The notes: a model not told the origin generated them from the sequence alone. A DNA stretch of 64,000 bases from Streptomyces sp. NBC_01476 (GCF_036227265.1 NZ_CP109446.1:5338001-5402000), one strand, 5' to 3'. Positions 24,533 to 35,312 are shown, counted from the stretch's first letter. Made by a program: numbers and translations.

Positions 24533-25457
24533 GACCACCAACACCGCGGTCCTGGAGGACGGCACCCCCACCACCGCGGACGGCCTGCCCGTCCCCGGCG
24601 AGCAGCGCGACCGGCCCCGCAGCCTGTGGAACGACGCCTGGCACGACCTGAGCCGCAAGCCGATGTTCTACGTCTCCGGCCTGCTGATCCTCTTCCTGAT
24701 CGTCATCTCGGTCTGGCCGGGCCTGATCGCCAGTGGCGACCCGCTCTCCTGCAACCTGGCGAACTCGCAGAACGGCCCCACCGGCGGCCACCCCTTCGGC
24801 TTCGACCAGCAGGGCTGCGACGTCTACACCCGGACCGTCTTCGGTGCCCGCGCGTCGGTGTCGGTCGGCATCTTCTCCACCGTGGGCGTCGCCGTCCTCG
24901 GCTCGGTCCTCGGCGGCCTGGCCGGCTACTTCGGCGGCTGGTGGGACGCGATCCTCTCCCGGATCAGCGACATCTTCTTCGGCATCCCGATCCTGCTCGG
25001 CGGCGTGGTCTTCCTCTCCGTCGTCAAGGGCGGCACGGTGACCACCGTCTCCACCTTCATGGTGCTGCTCGGCTGGCCGCAGATCGCCCGGATCGCCCGC
25101 GGCGCGGTGATCACCGCCAAGCAGCAGGACTATGTGCAGGCCGCCCGGGCACTGGGCGCCGGCCACTCCCGGATGCTGCTGCGGCACATCGCACCCAACG
25201 CGCTCGCCCCGATCATCGTGGTGGCGACCATCGCGCTGGGCACGTACATCTCGCTGGAGGCGACCTTGTCGTTCCTCGGCGTCGGTCTCAAGCCGCCGGC
25301 CGTCTCCTGGGGCATCGACATCTCCGCCGCCTCCGACCAGATCCGCAACGCCCCGCACATGCTGCTCTTCCCCGCCGGGGCGCTGAGCATCACCGTGCTG
25401 GCGTTCATCATGCTCGGCGACGCGGTACGCGACGCCCTCGACCCCAAGCTGCGCTAG
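24525..25457 (+). CDS. oppC: Oligopeptide ABC transporter permease (OppC type), operon 1
   Basis: A 310-residue second permease of the transporter. After a 45-residue cytoplasmic N-terminus, a membrane helix at about 47-68 (PMFYVSGLLILFLIVISVWPGLIA), an extracytoplasmic stretch (GHPFGFDQQGCDVYTRTVFGARAS) and about five further helices. The EAA motif (QQDYVQAARALGAGHSRMLLRHIAPNALAP) is at about 200-230. The start overlaps the OppB stop by eight bases (ATGCCTGA). The end DAVRDALDPKLR is typical of the family. Confidence 0.94.
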   Translation: MPETTNTAVLEDGTPTTADGLPVPGEQRDRPRSLWNDAWHDLSRKPMFYVSGLLILFLIVISVWPGLIASGDPLSCNLANSQNGPTGGHPFGFDQQGCDVYTRTVFGARASVSVGIFSTVGVAVLGSVLGGLAGYFGGWWDAILSRISDIFFGIPILLGGVVFLSVVKGGTVTTVSTFMVLLGWPQIARIARGAVITAKQQDYVQAARALGAGHSRMLLRHIAPNALAPIIVVATIALGTYISLEATLSFLGVGLKPPAVSWGIDISAASDQIRNAPHMLLFPAGALSITVLAFIMLGDAVRDALDPKLR

Positions 25458-25468
25458 GAGGCGTTCCG

Positions 25469-26497
25469 TTGACGGTCATCGATGAGACCGCGGGCGCCCA
25501 GGCGCCCGCCACCCGCACCGCTCCGCTGCTGGAGGTACGGGACCTGCATGTCGAGTTCCACACCCGGGACGGGGTGGCCCGCGCCGTCAACGGTGTGAAC
25601 TACTCCGTCGGCGCCGGTGAGACGCTGGCGGTGCTCGGCGAGTCCGGCTCCGGCAAGTCGGTCACCGCCCAGGCGATCATGGGCATCCTCGACATGCCGC
25701 CGGGGAAGATCCCGCAGGGCGAGATCCTCTTCCACGGCCAGGACATGCTGAAGATGTCCCCCGAGCAGCGGCGGAAGATCCGCGGCCGGAAGATCGCCAT
25801 GATCTTCCAGGACGCGCTCTCCTCGCTGAACCCGGTGCTCTCGGTCGGCTACCAGCTCGGCGAGATGTTCCGGGTCCACCAGGGCCTGTCCCGCAAGGCC
25901 GCCAAGGCCAAGGCGATCGAGCTGATGGACCGGGTACGGATCCCGGCCGCGCACGAGCGGGTCGGCGACTACCCGCACCAGTTCTCCGGCGGTATGCGCC
26001 AGCGCATCATGATCGCGATGGCGCTCGCCCTGGAGCCGGAGCTGATCATCGCCGACGAGCCGACCACCGCGCTCGATGTGACGGTGCAGGCCCAGGTGAT
26101 GGACCTGCTCGCCGAACTCCAGCGCGAGTACAACATGGGCCTGATCCTGATCACCCACGACCTGGGCGTGGTCGCGGACGTCGCCGACAAGATCGCGGTG
26201 ATGTACGCGGGCCGGATCGTGGAGAACGCCCCCGTGCACCAGATCTACAGCAAGCCCGCGCACCCGTACACCAAGGGTCTGCTCCAGTCGATCCCGCGGC
26301 TGGACCAGAAGGGCCAGGAGCTCTACGCGATCAAGGGCCTGCCGCCCAACCTGCTGCACGTCCCCTCGGGCTGCGCCTTCAACCCGCGCTGCCCGATGGC
26401 GCAGGACATCTGCCGTACCGAGGTGCCCGTCCTGCACACCGTGGGACCCGAGCGCGGCAGCGCCTGCCACTTCTGGAAGGAGACCCTCGGTGAATGA
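25469..26497 (+). CDS. oppD: Oligopeptide ABC transporter ATPase (OppD type), operon 1
   Basis: A 342-residue ATPase powering uptake with OppF. Walker A GESGSGKS at 57-64, signature FSGGMRQR at about 172, Walker B LIIADEPTTALD, and the switch His in ITHDLGVV. The C-terminal oligopeptide extension has Cys residues (CAFNPRCPMAQDIC) as in [4Fe-4S]-type OppD/DppD proteins. No ATG fits; TTG 25469 is preceded by GGAGG at seven bases. The end overlaps OppF by eight bases. Confidence 0.93.
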   Translation: MTVIDETAGAQAPATRTAPLLEVRDLHVEFHTRDGVARAVNGVNYSVGAGETLAVLGESGSGKSVTAQAIMGILDMPPGKIPQGEILFHGQDMLKMSPEQRRKIRGRKIAMIFQDALSSLNPVLSVGYQLGEMFRVHQGLSRKAAKAKAIELMDRVRIPAAHERVGDYPHQFSGGMRQRIMIAMALALEPELIIADEPTTALDVTVQAQVMDLLAELQREYNMGLILITHDLGVVADVADKIAVMYAGRIVENAPVHQIYSKPAHPYTKGLLQSIPRLDQKGQELYAIKGLPPNLLHVPSGCAFNPRCPMAQDICRTEVPVLHTVGPERGSACHFWKETLGE

Positions 26498-27527
26498 GCC
26501 CATCCTTCAGGTACGCAACCTGGTCAAGCACTTCCCGCTGAGCCAGGGCATCCTGTTCAAGAAGCAGATCGGCGCCGTGAAGGCGGTCGACGGCATCTCC
26601 TTCGACCTCTACCGGGGCGAGACGCTGGGCATCGTCGGCGAGTCCGGCTGCGGCAAGTCGACCGTCGCCAAGCTGCTGATGAACCTGGAGCAGGCCACCT
26701 CGGGCGAGGTGTTCTACAAGGGCCAGGACATCACCAAGCTCAGCGGCAAGGCGCTCAAGGCGGTCCGCCGCAACATCCAGATGGTCTTCCAGGACCCCTA
26801 CACCTCCCTCAACCCGCGGATGACGGTCGGCGACATCATCGGGGAGCCGTTCGACATCCACCCGGAGGTGGCGCCCAAGGGCGACCGCAGGCAGCGGGTG
26901 CAGGAGCTGCTGGACGTGGTCGGGCTCAACCCCGAGTACATCAACCGGTACCCGCACCAGTTCTCCGGCGGCCAGCGGCAGCGCATCGGCATCGCCCGCG
27001 GCCTGGCGCTCAACCCGGAGATCATCATCTGCGACGAGCCGGTCTCCGCGCTGGACGTCTCGGTGCAGGCGCAGGTCATCAACCTGATGGAGAAGCTGCA
27101 GGACGAGTTCGGCCTGTCGTACATCTTCATCGCGCACGACCTGTCGATCGTCCGGCACATCTCCGACCGGGTCGGTGTGATGTACCTGGGGCGGATGGCG
27201 GAGATCGGCTCCGACGAGGAGATCTACGAGCACCCGACCCACCCGTACACCCAGGCGCTGCTCTCCGCGGTGCCGGTGCCGGACCCCGAGGCGCGGGAGC
27301 ACCGCGAGCGGATCATCCTCTCCGGGGACGTGCCCTCGCCTGCCAATCCGCCGTCGGGCTGCCGTTTCCGCACCCGCTGCTGGAAGGCGCAGGAGCGGTG
27401 TGCGCAGGAGACGCCGCTGCTGGCGGTCCCCGCGGTCTTCGCCGGGCAGGACACCCCGGCCGCGCACGAGTCGGCGTGCCACTTCGCCACCGAGAAGGAT
27501 GTGGTGGGCGCGGTGGACGCGGCCTGA
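26490..27527 (+). CDS. oppF: Oligopeptide ABC transporter ATPase (OppF type), operon 1
   Basis: A 345-residue second ATPase. Walker A GESGCGKS at 50-57, Q-loop VFQDPYTSLNPR, signature FSGGQRQR, Walker B IIICDEPVSALD, switch His IAHDLSIV. The C-terminus has the family Cys cluster (GCRFRTRCWKAQERC). ATG 26490 overlaps the OppD stop. It is the last gene of operon 1; the hairpin at 27547-27580 follows. Confidence 0.94.
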   Translation: MNEPILQVRNLVKHFPLSQGILFKKQIGAVKAVDGISFDLYRGETLGIVGESGCGKSTVAKLLMNLEQATSGEVFYKGQDITKLSGKALKAVRRNIQMVFQDPYTSLNPRMTVGDIIGEPFDIHPEVAPKGDRRQRVQELLDVVGLNPEYINRYPHQFSGGQRQRIGIARGLALNPEIIICDEPVSALDVSVQAQVINLMEKLQDEFGLSYIFIAHDLSIVRHISDRVGVMYLGRMAEIGSDEEIYEHPTHPYTQALLSAVPVPDPEAREHRERIILSGDVPSPANPPSGCRFRTRCWKAQERCAQETPLLAVPAVFAGQDTPAAHESACHFATEKDVVGAVDAA

Positions 27528-27546
27528 TCCGCCGTCACCCCTGCTG

Positions 27547-27580
27547 GGCGCCCCGAGCCGTTCGCCACGGCCGGGGCGCC
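27547..27580 (+). terminator. Hairpin terminator after opp operon 1
   Basis: GGCGCCCC and GGGGCGCC form an eight-base-pair stem with an inner CCG/CGG pairing, 19 bases after the oppF stop and about 120 bases before operon 2. Confidence 0.7.
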
Positions 27581-27701
27581 TTCGCGTACTCCCCCGCACG
27601 GGTGAACTCCTGACGCTGCGTGGGCCCCTGAGTGCGGCTTCGCCCGTATTGCTGTGTCATGGGGTGCGAAGTGTCATTTGTGACCCATGAGGAGGCACGC
27701 G

Positions 27702-29351
27702 ATGCGCGGAGCCACGCGCGTGAAGTGGGCCGTCGGTGTGATGGCCGTCGCCCTGACGGCCGCTGCCTGCGGCGGCGGCAGTGACAACGGCGGCGGTGGT
27801 GGCAGCGGCAGCAGCAGCGGCGGCATCGTCCGCGCCTCCTGGGGCGACCCGCAGAACCCGCTGGAGCCGGCGAACACCAATGAGGTCCAGGGCGGCAAGG
27901 TCCTCGACATGATCTTCCGGGGTCTGAAGAAGTACGACCCGAAGACGGCCAAGGCCGAGAACATGATCGCGGACTCGATCACCAGCACCGACTCGCAGAA
28001 CTTCGACATCAAGCTCAAGTCGGGCTGGACCTTCAGCAACGGCGAGCCGGTCAACGCCGACTCCTTCATCAACGCCTGGAACTACGACGCGCTGCTGAAG
28101 AACGCGCAGCTCAACGCCTCCTTCTTCAACTACATCGACGGTTACGAGCAGGTCCACCCGGACAACCCCGGCGCCAAGTCGACCGCCACCACGCTCTCCG
28201 GGCTGCAGAAGGTCTCCGACCTGGAGTTCAAGGTCCGGCTCAACCAGAAGTTCTCGCTGTGGCCGGACACCCTGGGCTACTCGGCCTTCTACCCGCTGCC
28301 GAAAGCGTTCTTCGACAACCACGCCGCCTGGCTGCGCAAGCCGATCGGCAACGGCCCGTACACCATCTCCTCCTACACCAAGGGCTCGCTGATGAGCCTG
28401 CGCAAGTGGGACGGCTACAAGGGACCCGACCCGGCCCAGAACAACGGCGTGGACCTGCGGGTGTACACCGACAACAACACCGCGTACACCGACCTGCAGG
28501 CCGGCAACATCGACCTGGTCGACGACATCCCGGCCGCGCAGCTGACGAACGTCAAGAGCGACCTCGGCAGCCGCTACATCAACGAGCCGGCCGGCATCAT
28601 CCAGACCATCGCCTTCCCGCTGTACAACGCGCGCTGGTCGTCGGCGAACTCCGCGAAGGTCCGGCAGGGCCTGTCGATGGCGATCAACCGCAAGCAGATC
28701 ACCGACCAGATCTTCCAGCAGACCCGCACCCCGGCCTCCGACTGGACCTCCCCGGTGCTCGGCACCGCGGGCGGCTTCAAGGAGGGGCTGTGCGGTGACG
28801 AGTGCACGTACAACCCGGCCAAGGCCAAGCAGATGATCCAGCAGGGCGGCGGGCTGCCGGGCGGCAGCATCACCATCGGCTACAACGCCGACACCGGCTC
28901 CCACAAGGAGTGGGTGGACGCGGTCTGCAACAGCATCAACAACGCGCTGGGCAACAACAAGGCGTGCGTCGGCGCCCCCACCGGCACCTTCGCCGACTTC
29001 CGGAACAAGATCACCAACAAGCAGTTGAACAACCCGTTCCGGTCCGGCTGGCAGATGGACTACCCGCTGATCCAGGACTTCCTGCAGCCGCTGTACTTCA
29101 CCAACGCCTCGTCGAACGACTCGCACTACAGCAACGCCAACTTCGACAAGCTGGTGAACGAGGCCAACGCCGAGACCAACTCCTCCAACGCCGTCGGCAA
29201 GTTCCAGGACGCCGAACGGCAGCTGGTCACCGACATGCCGGCCATCCCGCTGTGGTACCAGAACGGCAGCGCCGGCTACTCCTCGAACCTCAGCAACGTC
29301 CTCCTCAACCCGTTCAGCGTCCCGGTCTACAACGAGATCAAGGTCAAGTGA
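27702..29351 (+). CDS. Oligopeptide-binding lipoprotein, operon 2
   Basis: A 549-residue SBP family 5 lipoprotein and close paralogue of the operon 1 binding protein. Signal peptide with lipobox A-A-A-C at about residue 25, followed by a Gly/Ser linker. Landmarks: PLEPANTNEVQGGKVLDMIF, IGNGPYTISSY, VRQGLSMAINRKQITDQIF. ATG 27702 is preferred over 27687 because GGAGG lies seven bases before it and the protein then aligns from residue 1 with its paralogue. Differences between the two copies are spread over the whole sequence, which would allow different peptide preferences. Confidence 0.92.
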   Translation: MRGATRVKWAVGVMAVALTAAACGGGSDNGGGGGSGSSSGGIVRASWGDPQNPLEPANTNEVQGGKVLDMIFRGLKKYDPKTAKAENMIADSITSTDSQNFDIKLKSGWTFSNGEPVNADSFINAWNYDALLKNAQLNASFFNYIDGYEQVHPDNPGAKSTATTLSGLQKVSDLEFKVRLNQKFSLWPDTLGYSAFYPLPKAFFDNHAAWLRKPIGNGPYTISSYTKGSLMSLRKWDGYKGPDPAQNNGVDLRVYTDNNTAYTDLQAGNIDLVDDIPAAQLTNVKSDLGSRYINEPAGIIQTIAFPLYNARWSSANSAKVRQGLSMAINRKQITDQIFQQTRTPASDWTSPVLGTAGGFKEGLCGDECTYNPAKAKQMIQQGGGLPGGSITIGYNADTGSHKEWVDAVCNSINNALGNNKACVGAPTGTFADFRNKITNKQLNNPFRSGWQMDYPLIQDFLQPLYFTNASSNDSHYSNANFDKLVNEANAETNSSNAVGKFQDAERQLVTDMPAIPLWYQNGSAGYSSNLSNVLLNPFSVPVYNEIKVK

Positions 29352-29356
29352 GACCG

Positions 29357-29397
29357 GCCGGAGGCCGCACCGGGCACTGCCCGGTGCGGCCTCCGGC
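29357..29397 (+). terminator. Hairpin between binding-protein and permease genes, operon 2
   Basis: A perfect 20-base inverted repeat around a single central base (29357-29376 and 29378-29397), five bases after the binding-protein stop. The sequence differs from the hairpin in operon 1 but the position is equivalent. It probably terminates or stabilises most transcripts after the binding-protein gene. Confidence 0.85.
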
Positions 29398-29418
29398 GGC
29401 TTTCCCCGAGGAGGCTCC

Positions 29419-30342
29419 ATGGGACGCTATGTGATCCGGCGGCTGCTCCAGATGATCCCGGTCTTCATCGGCAGCACCTTCCTGATCTTCGTGATGGTCT
29501 ACGCGCTCGGCGACCCGGTGGCCGCACTCTTCGGTGACCACGCGCCCGACCCGGCCACCGCCGCCCAGATCAGGCACGATCTCTACCTCGACCACTCGCT
29601 GCCGGCCCAGTACATCCACTACATGAAGAACATCTTCACCGGGAACTTCGGTGAGGCGTTCAGCGGCCAGTCCGTCACCTCGCTGATGGGCAGCGCGTTC
29701 CCGGTCACCATCCGGCTGACCATCGTGGCGATCCTCTTCGAGATCATCATCGGCATCATCCTCGGCGTGATCACCGGGATGAAGCGCGGCAAGCCGGTCG
29801 ACACCGGGGTGCTGCTGCTCACCCTGGTCGTCATCTCGGTGCCGACCTTCGTCACCGGCTACGTGCTCCAGTACCTCTTCGGCGTCCAGCTCAAATGGGT
29901 CGCCTCGTCGGTCTCGCCCAGCGCCCCCTTCAACGAGCTGATCCTGCCCGGCCTGGTCCTCGCCCTGGTCTCGCTCGCCTACGTCACCCGGCTGACGCGT
30001 ACCTCCATCGCCGAGAACACCCGGGCCGACTACGTCCGCACCGCCGTCGCCAAGGGCCTGCCACGCCGCCAGGTGATCGTCCGTCACCTGCTGCGCAACT
30101 CACTGATCCCGGTGGTGACCTTCATCGGCACCGACATCGGCGCCCTCATGGGCGGGGCCATCGTCACCGAGCGGATCTTCAACATCCACGGTGTCGGCTA
30201 CCAGCTCTACCAGGGCATCCTGCGGAACAACGCACCGACCGTGGTCGGCTTCGTGACCATCCTGGTGCTGGTCTTCCTGGTGGCGAACCTGCTCGTCGAC
30301 CTGCTCTACGCGGTCCTGGACCCGAGGATCCGGTATGCCTGA
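29419..30342 (+). CDS. oppB: Oligopeptide ABC transporter permease (OppB type), operon 2
   Basis: A 307-residue permease, the same length as its operon 1 paralogue. It starts MGRYVIRRLLQMIPVFIGST, has about six membrane helices, and an EAA loop at about 205-235 (RADYVRTAVAKGLPRRQVIV). GAGGAGG precedes ATG 29419. The stop overlaps the OppC start by eight bases. The last 50 or so bases are identical to those of operon 1. Confidence 0.94.
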   Translation: MGRYVIRRLLQMIPVFIGSTFLIFVMVYALGDPVAALFGDHAPDPATAAQIRHDLYLDHSLPAQYIHYMKNIFTGNFGEAFSGQSVTSLMGSAFPVTIRLTIVAILFEIIIGIILGVITGMKRGKPVDTGVLLLTLVVISVPTFVTGYVLQYLFGVQLKWVASSVSPSAPFNELILPGLVLALVSLAYVTRLTRTSIAENTRADYVRTAVAKGLPRRQVIVRHLLRNSLIPVVTFIGTDIGALMGGAIVTERIFNIHGVGYQLYQGILRNNAPTVVGFVTILVLVFLVANLLVDLLYAVLDPRIRYA

Positions 30343-31318
30343 ACCGAGCAACCCGTTCGAGCACGACCAGTCCGTCGCCCCCGGCGGCTTCGGCAGCGGC
30401 ATGGACCTGGCCGCCGACGAGGCCGGGACGCTGGAGAAGAAGCCGGGGCACGGCGCCGGGGAGCCGACGGGCAAGCCGCGCAGCCTGTGGTCCGACGCCT
30501 GGCGGGACCTGCGGCGCAACCCGGTCTTCATCATCTCCGCGCTGATCATCCTCTTCCTGGTGGTCATCTCGATCTGGCCCGGCCTGATCGCCAGCGGCGA
30601 CCCGCTCCAGGCCGACCTCTCCAAGTCCCAGGCGGGCTCGGAGCCCGGCCACCCCTTCGGCTTCGACCTGCAGGGCCGGGACGTCTACACCCGGGTGGTG
30701 TACGGCGCCCGTGCCTCGGTCGAGGTCGGCGTCTGCGCCACCGCGGGCGTGGTGCTGCTCGGCAGTGTGCTCGGCGGCCTGGCCGGCTTCTTCGGCGGCT
30801 GGTGGGACGCGATCCTCTCCCGGATCAGCGACGTCTTCTTCGGCATCCCGGTCATCCTCGGCGGCCTGGTCTTCCTCTCCGTGGTCACCAACAGCACGGT
30901 CTGGCCGGTGGTCGGCTTCATGATCCTGCTCGGCTGGCCGCAGATCGCCCGGATCGCCCGCGGCTCGGTGATCACCGCCCGGAACAACGACTACGTGCAG
31001 GCCGCGCGGGCGCTCGGCGCCGGCAACTCCCGGATGCTGCTGCGGCACATCACCCCGAACGCGGTCGCCCCGGTGATCGTCGTCGGCACCATCGCGCTCG
31101 GCACCTACATCGCCCTGGAAGCCACGCTCTCCTACCTGGGCGTCGGCCTCAAACCGCCCACCGTCTCCTGGGGGATCGACATCTCCGACGCCTCCAGCCA
31201 GATCCGCAACGCCCCGCACATGCTGCTGTGGCCGGCGGGCGCGCTGAGCGTCACCGTGCTGGCGTTCATCATGCTCGGCGACGCGGTACGCGACGCCCTC
31301 GACCCCAAGCTGCGCTGA
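30335..31318 (+). CDS. oppC: Oligopeptide ABC transporter permease (OppC type), operon 2
   Basis: A 327-residue permease. Its cytoplasmic N-terminus (about 60 residues, acidic and Gly-rich) is longer than in operon 1. A first helix (PVFIISALIILFLVVISIWPGLIA) and the extracytoplasmic GHPFGFDLQGRDVYTRVVYG follow. The EAA motif is NNDYVQAARALGAGNSRMLL. The C-terminus DAVRDALDPKLR is shared with the paralogue. Confidence 0.94.
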   Translation: MPEPSNPFEHDQSVAPGGFGSGMDLAADEAGTLEKKPGHGAGEPTGKPRSLWSDAWRDLRRNPVFIISALIILFLVVISIWPGLIASGDPLQADLSKSQAGSEPGHPFGFDLQGRDVYTRVVYGARASVEVGVCATAGVVLLGSVLGGLAGFFGGWWDAILSRISDVFFGIPVILGGLVFLSVVTNSTVWPVVGFMILLGWPQIARIARGSVITARNNDYVQAARALGAGNSRMLLRHITPNAVAPVIVVGTIALGTYIALEATLSYLGVGLKPPTVSWGIDISDASSQIRNAPHMLLWPAGALSVTVLAFIMLGDAVRDALDPKLR

Positions 31319-32355
31319 GGAGCCCGCGATGGCCACGAGCCTGGAGATGAGCCCGGACCCCGCGGAGCCCGCCGCGTCCAAGGGCGGCCCGCTGCTCGAC
31401 GTACGGGACCTGCACGTCGAATTCCGCACCCGGGAGGGCGTGGCCAAGGCCGTCAACGGCGTCAACTACGCGGTGGACGCCGGTGAGACGCTGGCGGTGC
31501 TCGGCGAGTCCGGCTCCGGCAAGTCGGTCACCGCCCAGGCGATCATGGGCATCCTCGACTCCCCGCCCGGCTTCATCACCGGCGGCGAGGTGGTCTTCCA
31601 GGGGCAGGACCTGCTGAAGCTCGGCAACGAGCCGCGCCGCAGGATCCGCGGTGCCCGGATGGCGATGGTCTTCCAGGACGCGCTCTCCTCGCTCAACCCG
31701 GTGCTGTCGGTCGGCGACCAGCTGGGCGAGATGTTCCGGGTGCACCGGGGCATGTCCCGCAAGGACGCCAGGGCCAAGGCGGTCGAACTGATGGAGCGGG
31801 TGCGCATCCCGGCCGCCGAGGAGCGGGTCAAGCAGTACCCGCACCAGTTCTCCGGCGGTATGCGGCAGCGGGTGATGATCGCGATGGCGATCGCGCTGGA
31901 ACCCGAGCTGATCATCGCCGACGAGCCGACCACCGCGCTCGATGTGACGGTGCAGGCCCAGGTGATGGACCTGCTCGCGGAGCTGCAGCACGAGTTCAAC
32001 ATGGGCCTGATCCTGATCACCCACGACCTGGGGGTGGTGGCCGACGTCGCCGACAAGATCGCGGTGATGTACGCGGGCCGGATCGTGGAGAGTTCGCCGG
32101 TGCACGACATCTACCGGGCCCCGGCCCACCCGTACACCAAGGGCCTGCTGCGGTCGATCCCGCGGCTGGACCAGAAGGGCAGTGAGCTGTACGCGATCCA
32201 GGGTCTGCCGCCCAACCTGCTGCACATCCCGCCCGGCTGCGCCTTCCACCCGCGGTGCCCGATCGCGCGGGCCGTGTGCCGCACGGACATCCCGCCGCTG
32301 TACCGGGTGAGCGAGACCCGGGCGAGCGCCTGCCACTTCTGGAAGGAGACCCTCG

Positions 32356-33441
<1,086 letters not shown>

Positions 33442-33479
33442 CCGGCCCGCTGACGGCCCGGTGACCGGCGGGCGCTGAG

Positions 33480-34316
33480 TCAGCCGCGCTGCCACCAGTG
33501 GCGTTTGCGGGACGGGGTGACGGCGTGGATGGCGCCGCGCAGGCGGTCGAAGGTGATCACGGTGCCGCCCTCGGGGGCTGCGGCCTCCGGCGAGTCCGCG
33601 GCACCGTCGGTGGGTGCCGGGTCCGCCGGGTTCGCGAGTTCCGCCGGGGCAGTGGGCAGGACCAGGCCGAGGCAGACCAGTTTGACCTGTTCGCCGTCCG
33701 GCATCGGCAGCGCGGCGAAGACGGGGGCGCCCTCGAAGCCGAGCGGGACCCGGCCGGTCCACCGGGCCGGGTCGTCCGGGGTGTCGCGGGTCACGGCGCC
33801 CTGGACCAGGAGCTGCGGGCGGTCCACGGCCTTCGAGCCCGGCTCCTGCACGACCTCGTGACCCAGCAGATACGCGGGCAGCGGGGCCGGGCCGAGCAGC
33901 GCGATGTCGTCCGGCTGGGCGGCCAGGCCCGAGGTGATCTCGTCGGTGGTCCAGCGCCAGTTGCCGCGCTCGGCGTGGATGTGCAGATCGGTGGTGGGCA
34001 TCACCGCGACGCCCGAGGTGCCGAGCCGGGTCCACTTCTTGACGAAGGCGGGCATCACCAGCTCGTCGGCGGGCAGTTCCGGCTCCGCGAGGCCGTCCCG
34101 CAGCGTGAACTGGCCGATCTCGTACCGGGTACGGCGGTCGGCGGTGACGAGGTACTGCCGGACCACCTCGCGGTCGCCGGCGGATTCGACGAGGTCGTTG
34201 TACCAGAAGGCGGTCCCGAAACTGCGGTCCGCGCGGGCCGCCTGGAACGGCAGGGTGGCGCGGGCCGCCACGTTCCGCACGGCGTTCTCGATCATGCGCT
34301 CGGGAGTCTCAGCCAC
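33480..34316 (-). CDS. Hypothetical protein, possibly a degenerate trypsin-like fold
   Basis: A 278-residue protein without signal peptide or membrane segment. The pattern of short beta strands with GTAFWYN near residue 33, LVTADRR near 53, and GFEGAPVF near 205 recalls chymotrypsin-fold proteins (GTGF..., VTA.H, GxSGSPV), but the catalytic His and Ser are absent at those positions. So it is either a non-catalytic relative or an unrelated fold. The C-terminus (about 235-278) is Pro/Ala/Glu-rich and ends RKRHWWQRG. GTG 34316 was chosen; ATG 34295 is an alternative, and neither has a strong ribosome site. The function is unknown. Confidence 0.6.
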   Translation of the reverse strand: MAETPERMIENAVRNVAARATLPFQAARADRSFGTAFWYNDLVESAGDREVVRQYLVTADRRTRYEIGQFTLRDGLAEPELPADELVMPAFVKKWTRLGTSGVAVMPTTDLHIHAERGNWRWTTDEITSGLAAQPDDIALLGPAPLPAYLLGHEVVQEPGSKAVDRPQLLVQGAVTRDTPDDPARWTGRVPLGFEGAPVFAALPMPDGEQVKLVCLGLVLPTAPAELANPADPAPTDGAADSPEAAAPEGGTVITFDRLRGAIHAVTPSRKRHWWQRG

Positions 34317-34418
34317 GTGTCGGACCTTATCGCTGTCCAGTGCGGTTGCCTGCACGCGGGCCCGCCCCTCCTGCCCCCGCCGCCAGTCCCCGGACCTTCC
34401 GCCGGTCCACGGCTTGTC

Positions 34419-34498
34419 GCGCAGTTCCTCGCGCCCCTTCGGGGCACCCCAAGGGCGCTGGGGGCACCCCCGGACGAAGTCTGGGGGAGGAACTGCGC
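34419..34498. repeat. Dispersed intergenic repeat, copy 3 (most complete)
   Basis: GCGCAGTTCCTC (34419-34430) and GAGGAACTGCGC (34487-34498) are perfect 12-base inverted ends enclosing 56 bases. Inside are GCGCCCCTTCGGGGCACCCC and GGGGGCACCCCCGGACGAAG. Copies 1 and 2 share the right half. It lies between two minus-strand genes. The inverted ends and intergenic placement are like a small MITE or REP-type element, but no transposase or target duplication is seen. Confidence 0.8.
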
Positions 34499-34571
34499 GC
34501 TCAGGTTCCACCGGCGGGCGGTCCGGGAACCGGCCGACAGGGGCTGGGCGGGCGGTCCGCTCACCCCCGCG

Positions 34572-35312
34572 TCACCCCCTCCTCGTGTCCTTGCGGTAGA
34601 GCCAGGCCGCCGCCCCCGCGAAGAGCAGCAGGTAGACGACGAGGACGGTCACGTCCTTGGCGTGCGGCGCGTCGCCGAACTCGATCGACTGGCCGAGCGC
34701 CACATACGGCCGGCCCGGCAGATAACCCGCCAGATCCTGCAGCCACTGCGGGTACGTGGTGATCGGGATCCACAGGCCGCCCAGCAGGGCGAGGCCGAAG
34801 TAGAAGAGCATCGAGATCGGCCGGGCCACGTCCGCGGTGGCCACGTAACCGATCGCCACGCCCAGCGCGGCGAAGACCAGGCTGCCCGCCCAGGTGGCGA
34901 AGGCGATCCCCACCCACTGCCACGCGTCGAGCCGTACGCCCTTCACGGCCGCGCCCAGCACCAGTACGACCACGATGGACGGCAGGCTCACGGTGGCCGC
35001 CGAGGCGATCTTCGCCACGACGTAGCCGCGGCCGGGCAGTGCGGTCAGCCGCAGCTGCCGCACCCAGCCCTTCTCCCGCTCGCGGGCGATGCGTTCCGCG
35101 TTGCCCATCAGCACGGCGGTCAGCGCACCGAACGCGGCCATCCCGACCATGTAGTACGAGACGAACGTGACGTCCGAGCCGTCGAGCCTGGTGTTCTTGT
35201 CCGCGCCCGCGGTGATGACCACGAAGAGGAACGCCGGGTACAGCAGCGAGAAGAACATGAACTTGCGGTTCCGCAGGGTGCGGACGATCTCCAGCCGGAT
35301 CAGCGTGTTCAT
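34572..35312 (-). CDS. ABC-2 type transporter permease
   Basis: A 246-residue inner-membrane permease of the ABC-2 (drug or polysaccharide exporter) class. Six hydrophobic segments (about 18-35, 50-70, 100-122, 132-155, 165-185, 215-238) and a cytoplasmic loop with GNAERIAREREKGWVRQLRLTAL, typical of ABC-2 permeases. ATG 35312 overlaps the stop of the ATPase gene (ATGA), so the pair is translationally coupled. The substrate is unknown; drug or lantibiotic export is usual for such two-gene systems. Confidence 0.9.
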   Translation of the reverse strand: MNTLIRLEIVRTLRNRKFMFFSLLYPAFLFVVITAGADKNTRLDGSDVTFVSYYMVGMAAFGALTAVLMGNAERIAREREKGWVRQLRLTALPGRGYVVAKIASAATVSLPSIVVVLVLGAAVKGVRLDAWQWVGIAFATWAGSLVFAALGVAIGYVATADVARPISMLFYFGLALLGGLWIPITTYPQWLQDLAGYLPGRPYVALGQSIEFGDAPHAKDVTVLVVYLLLFAGAAAWLYRKDTRRG

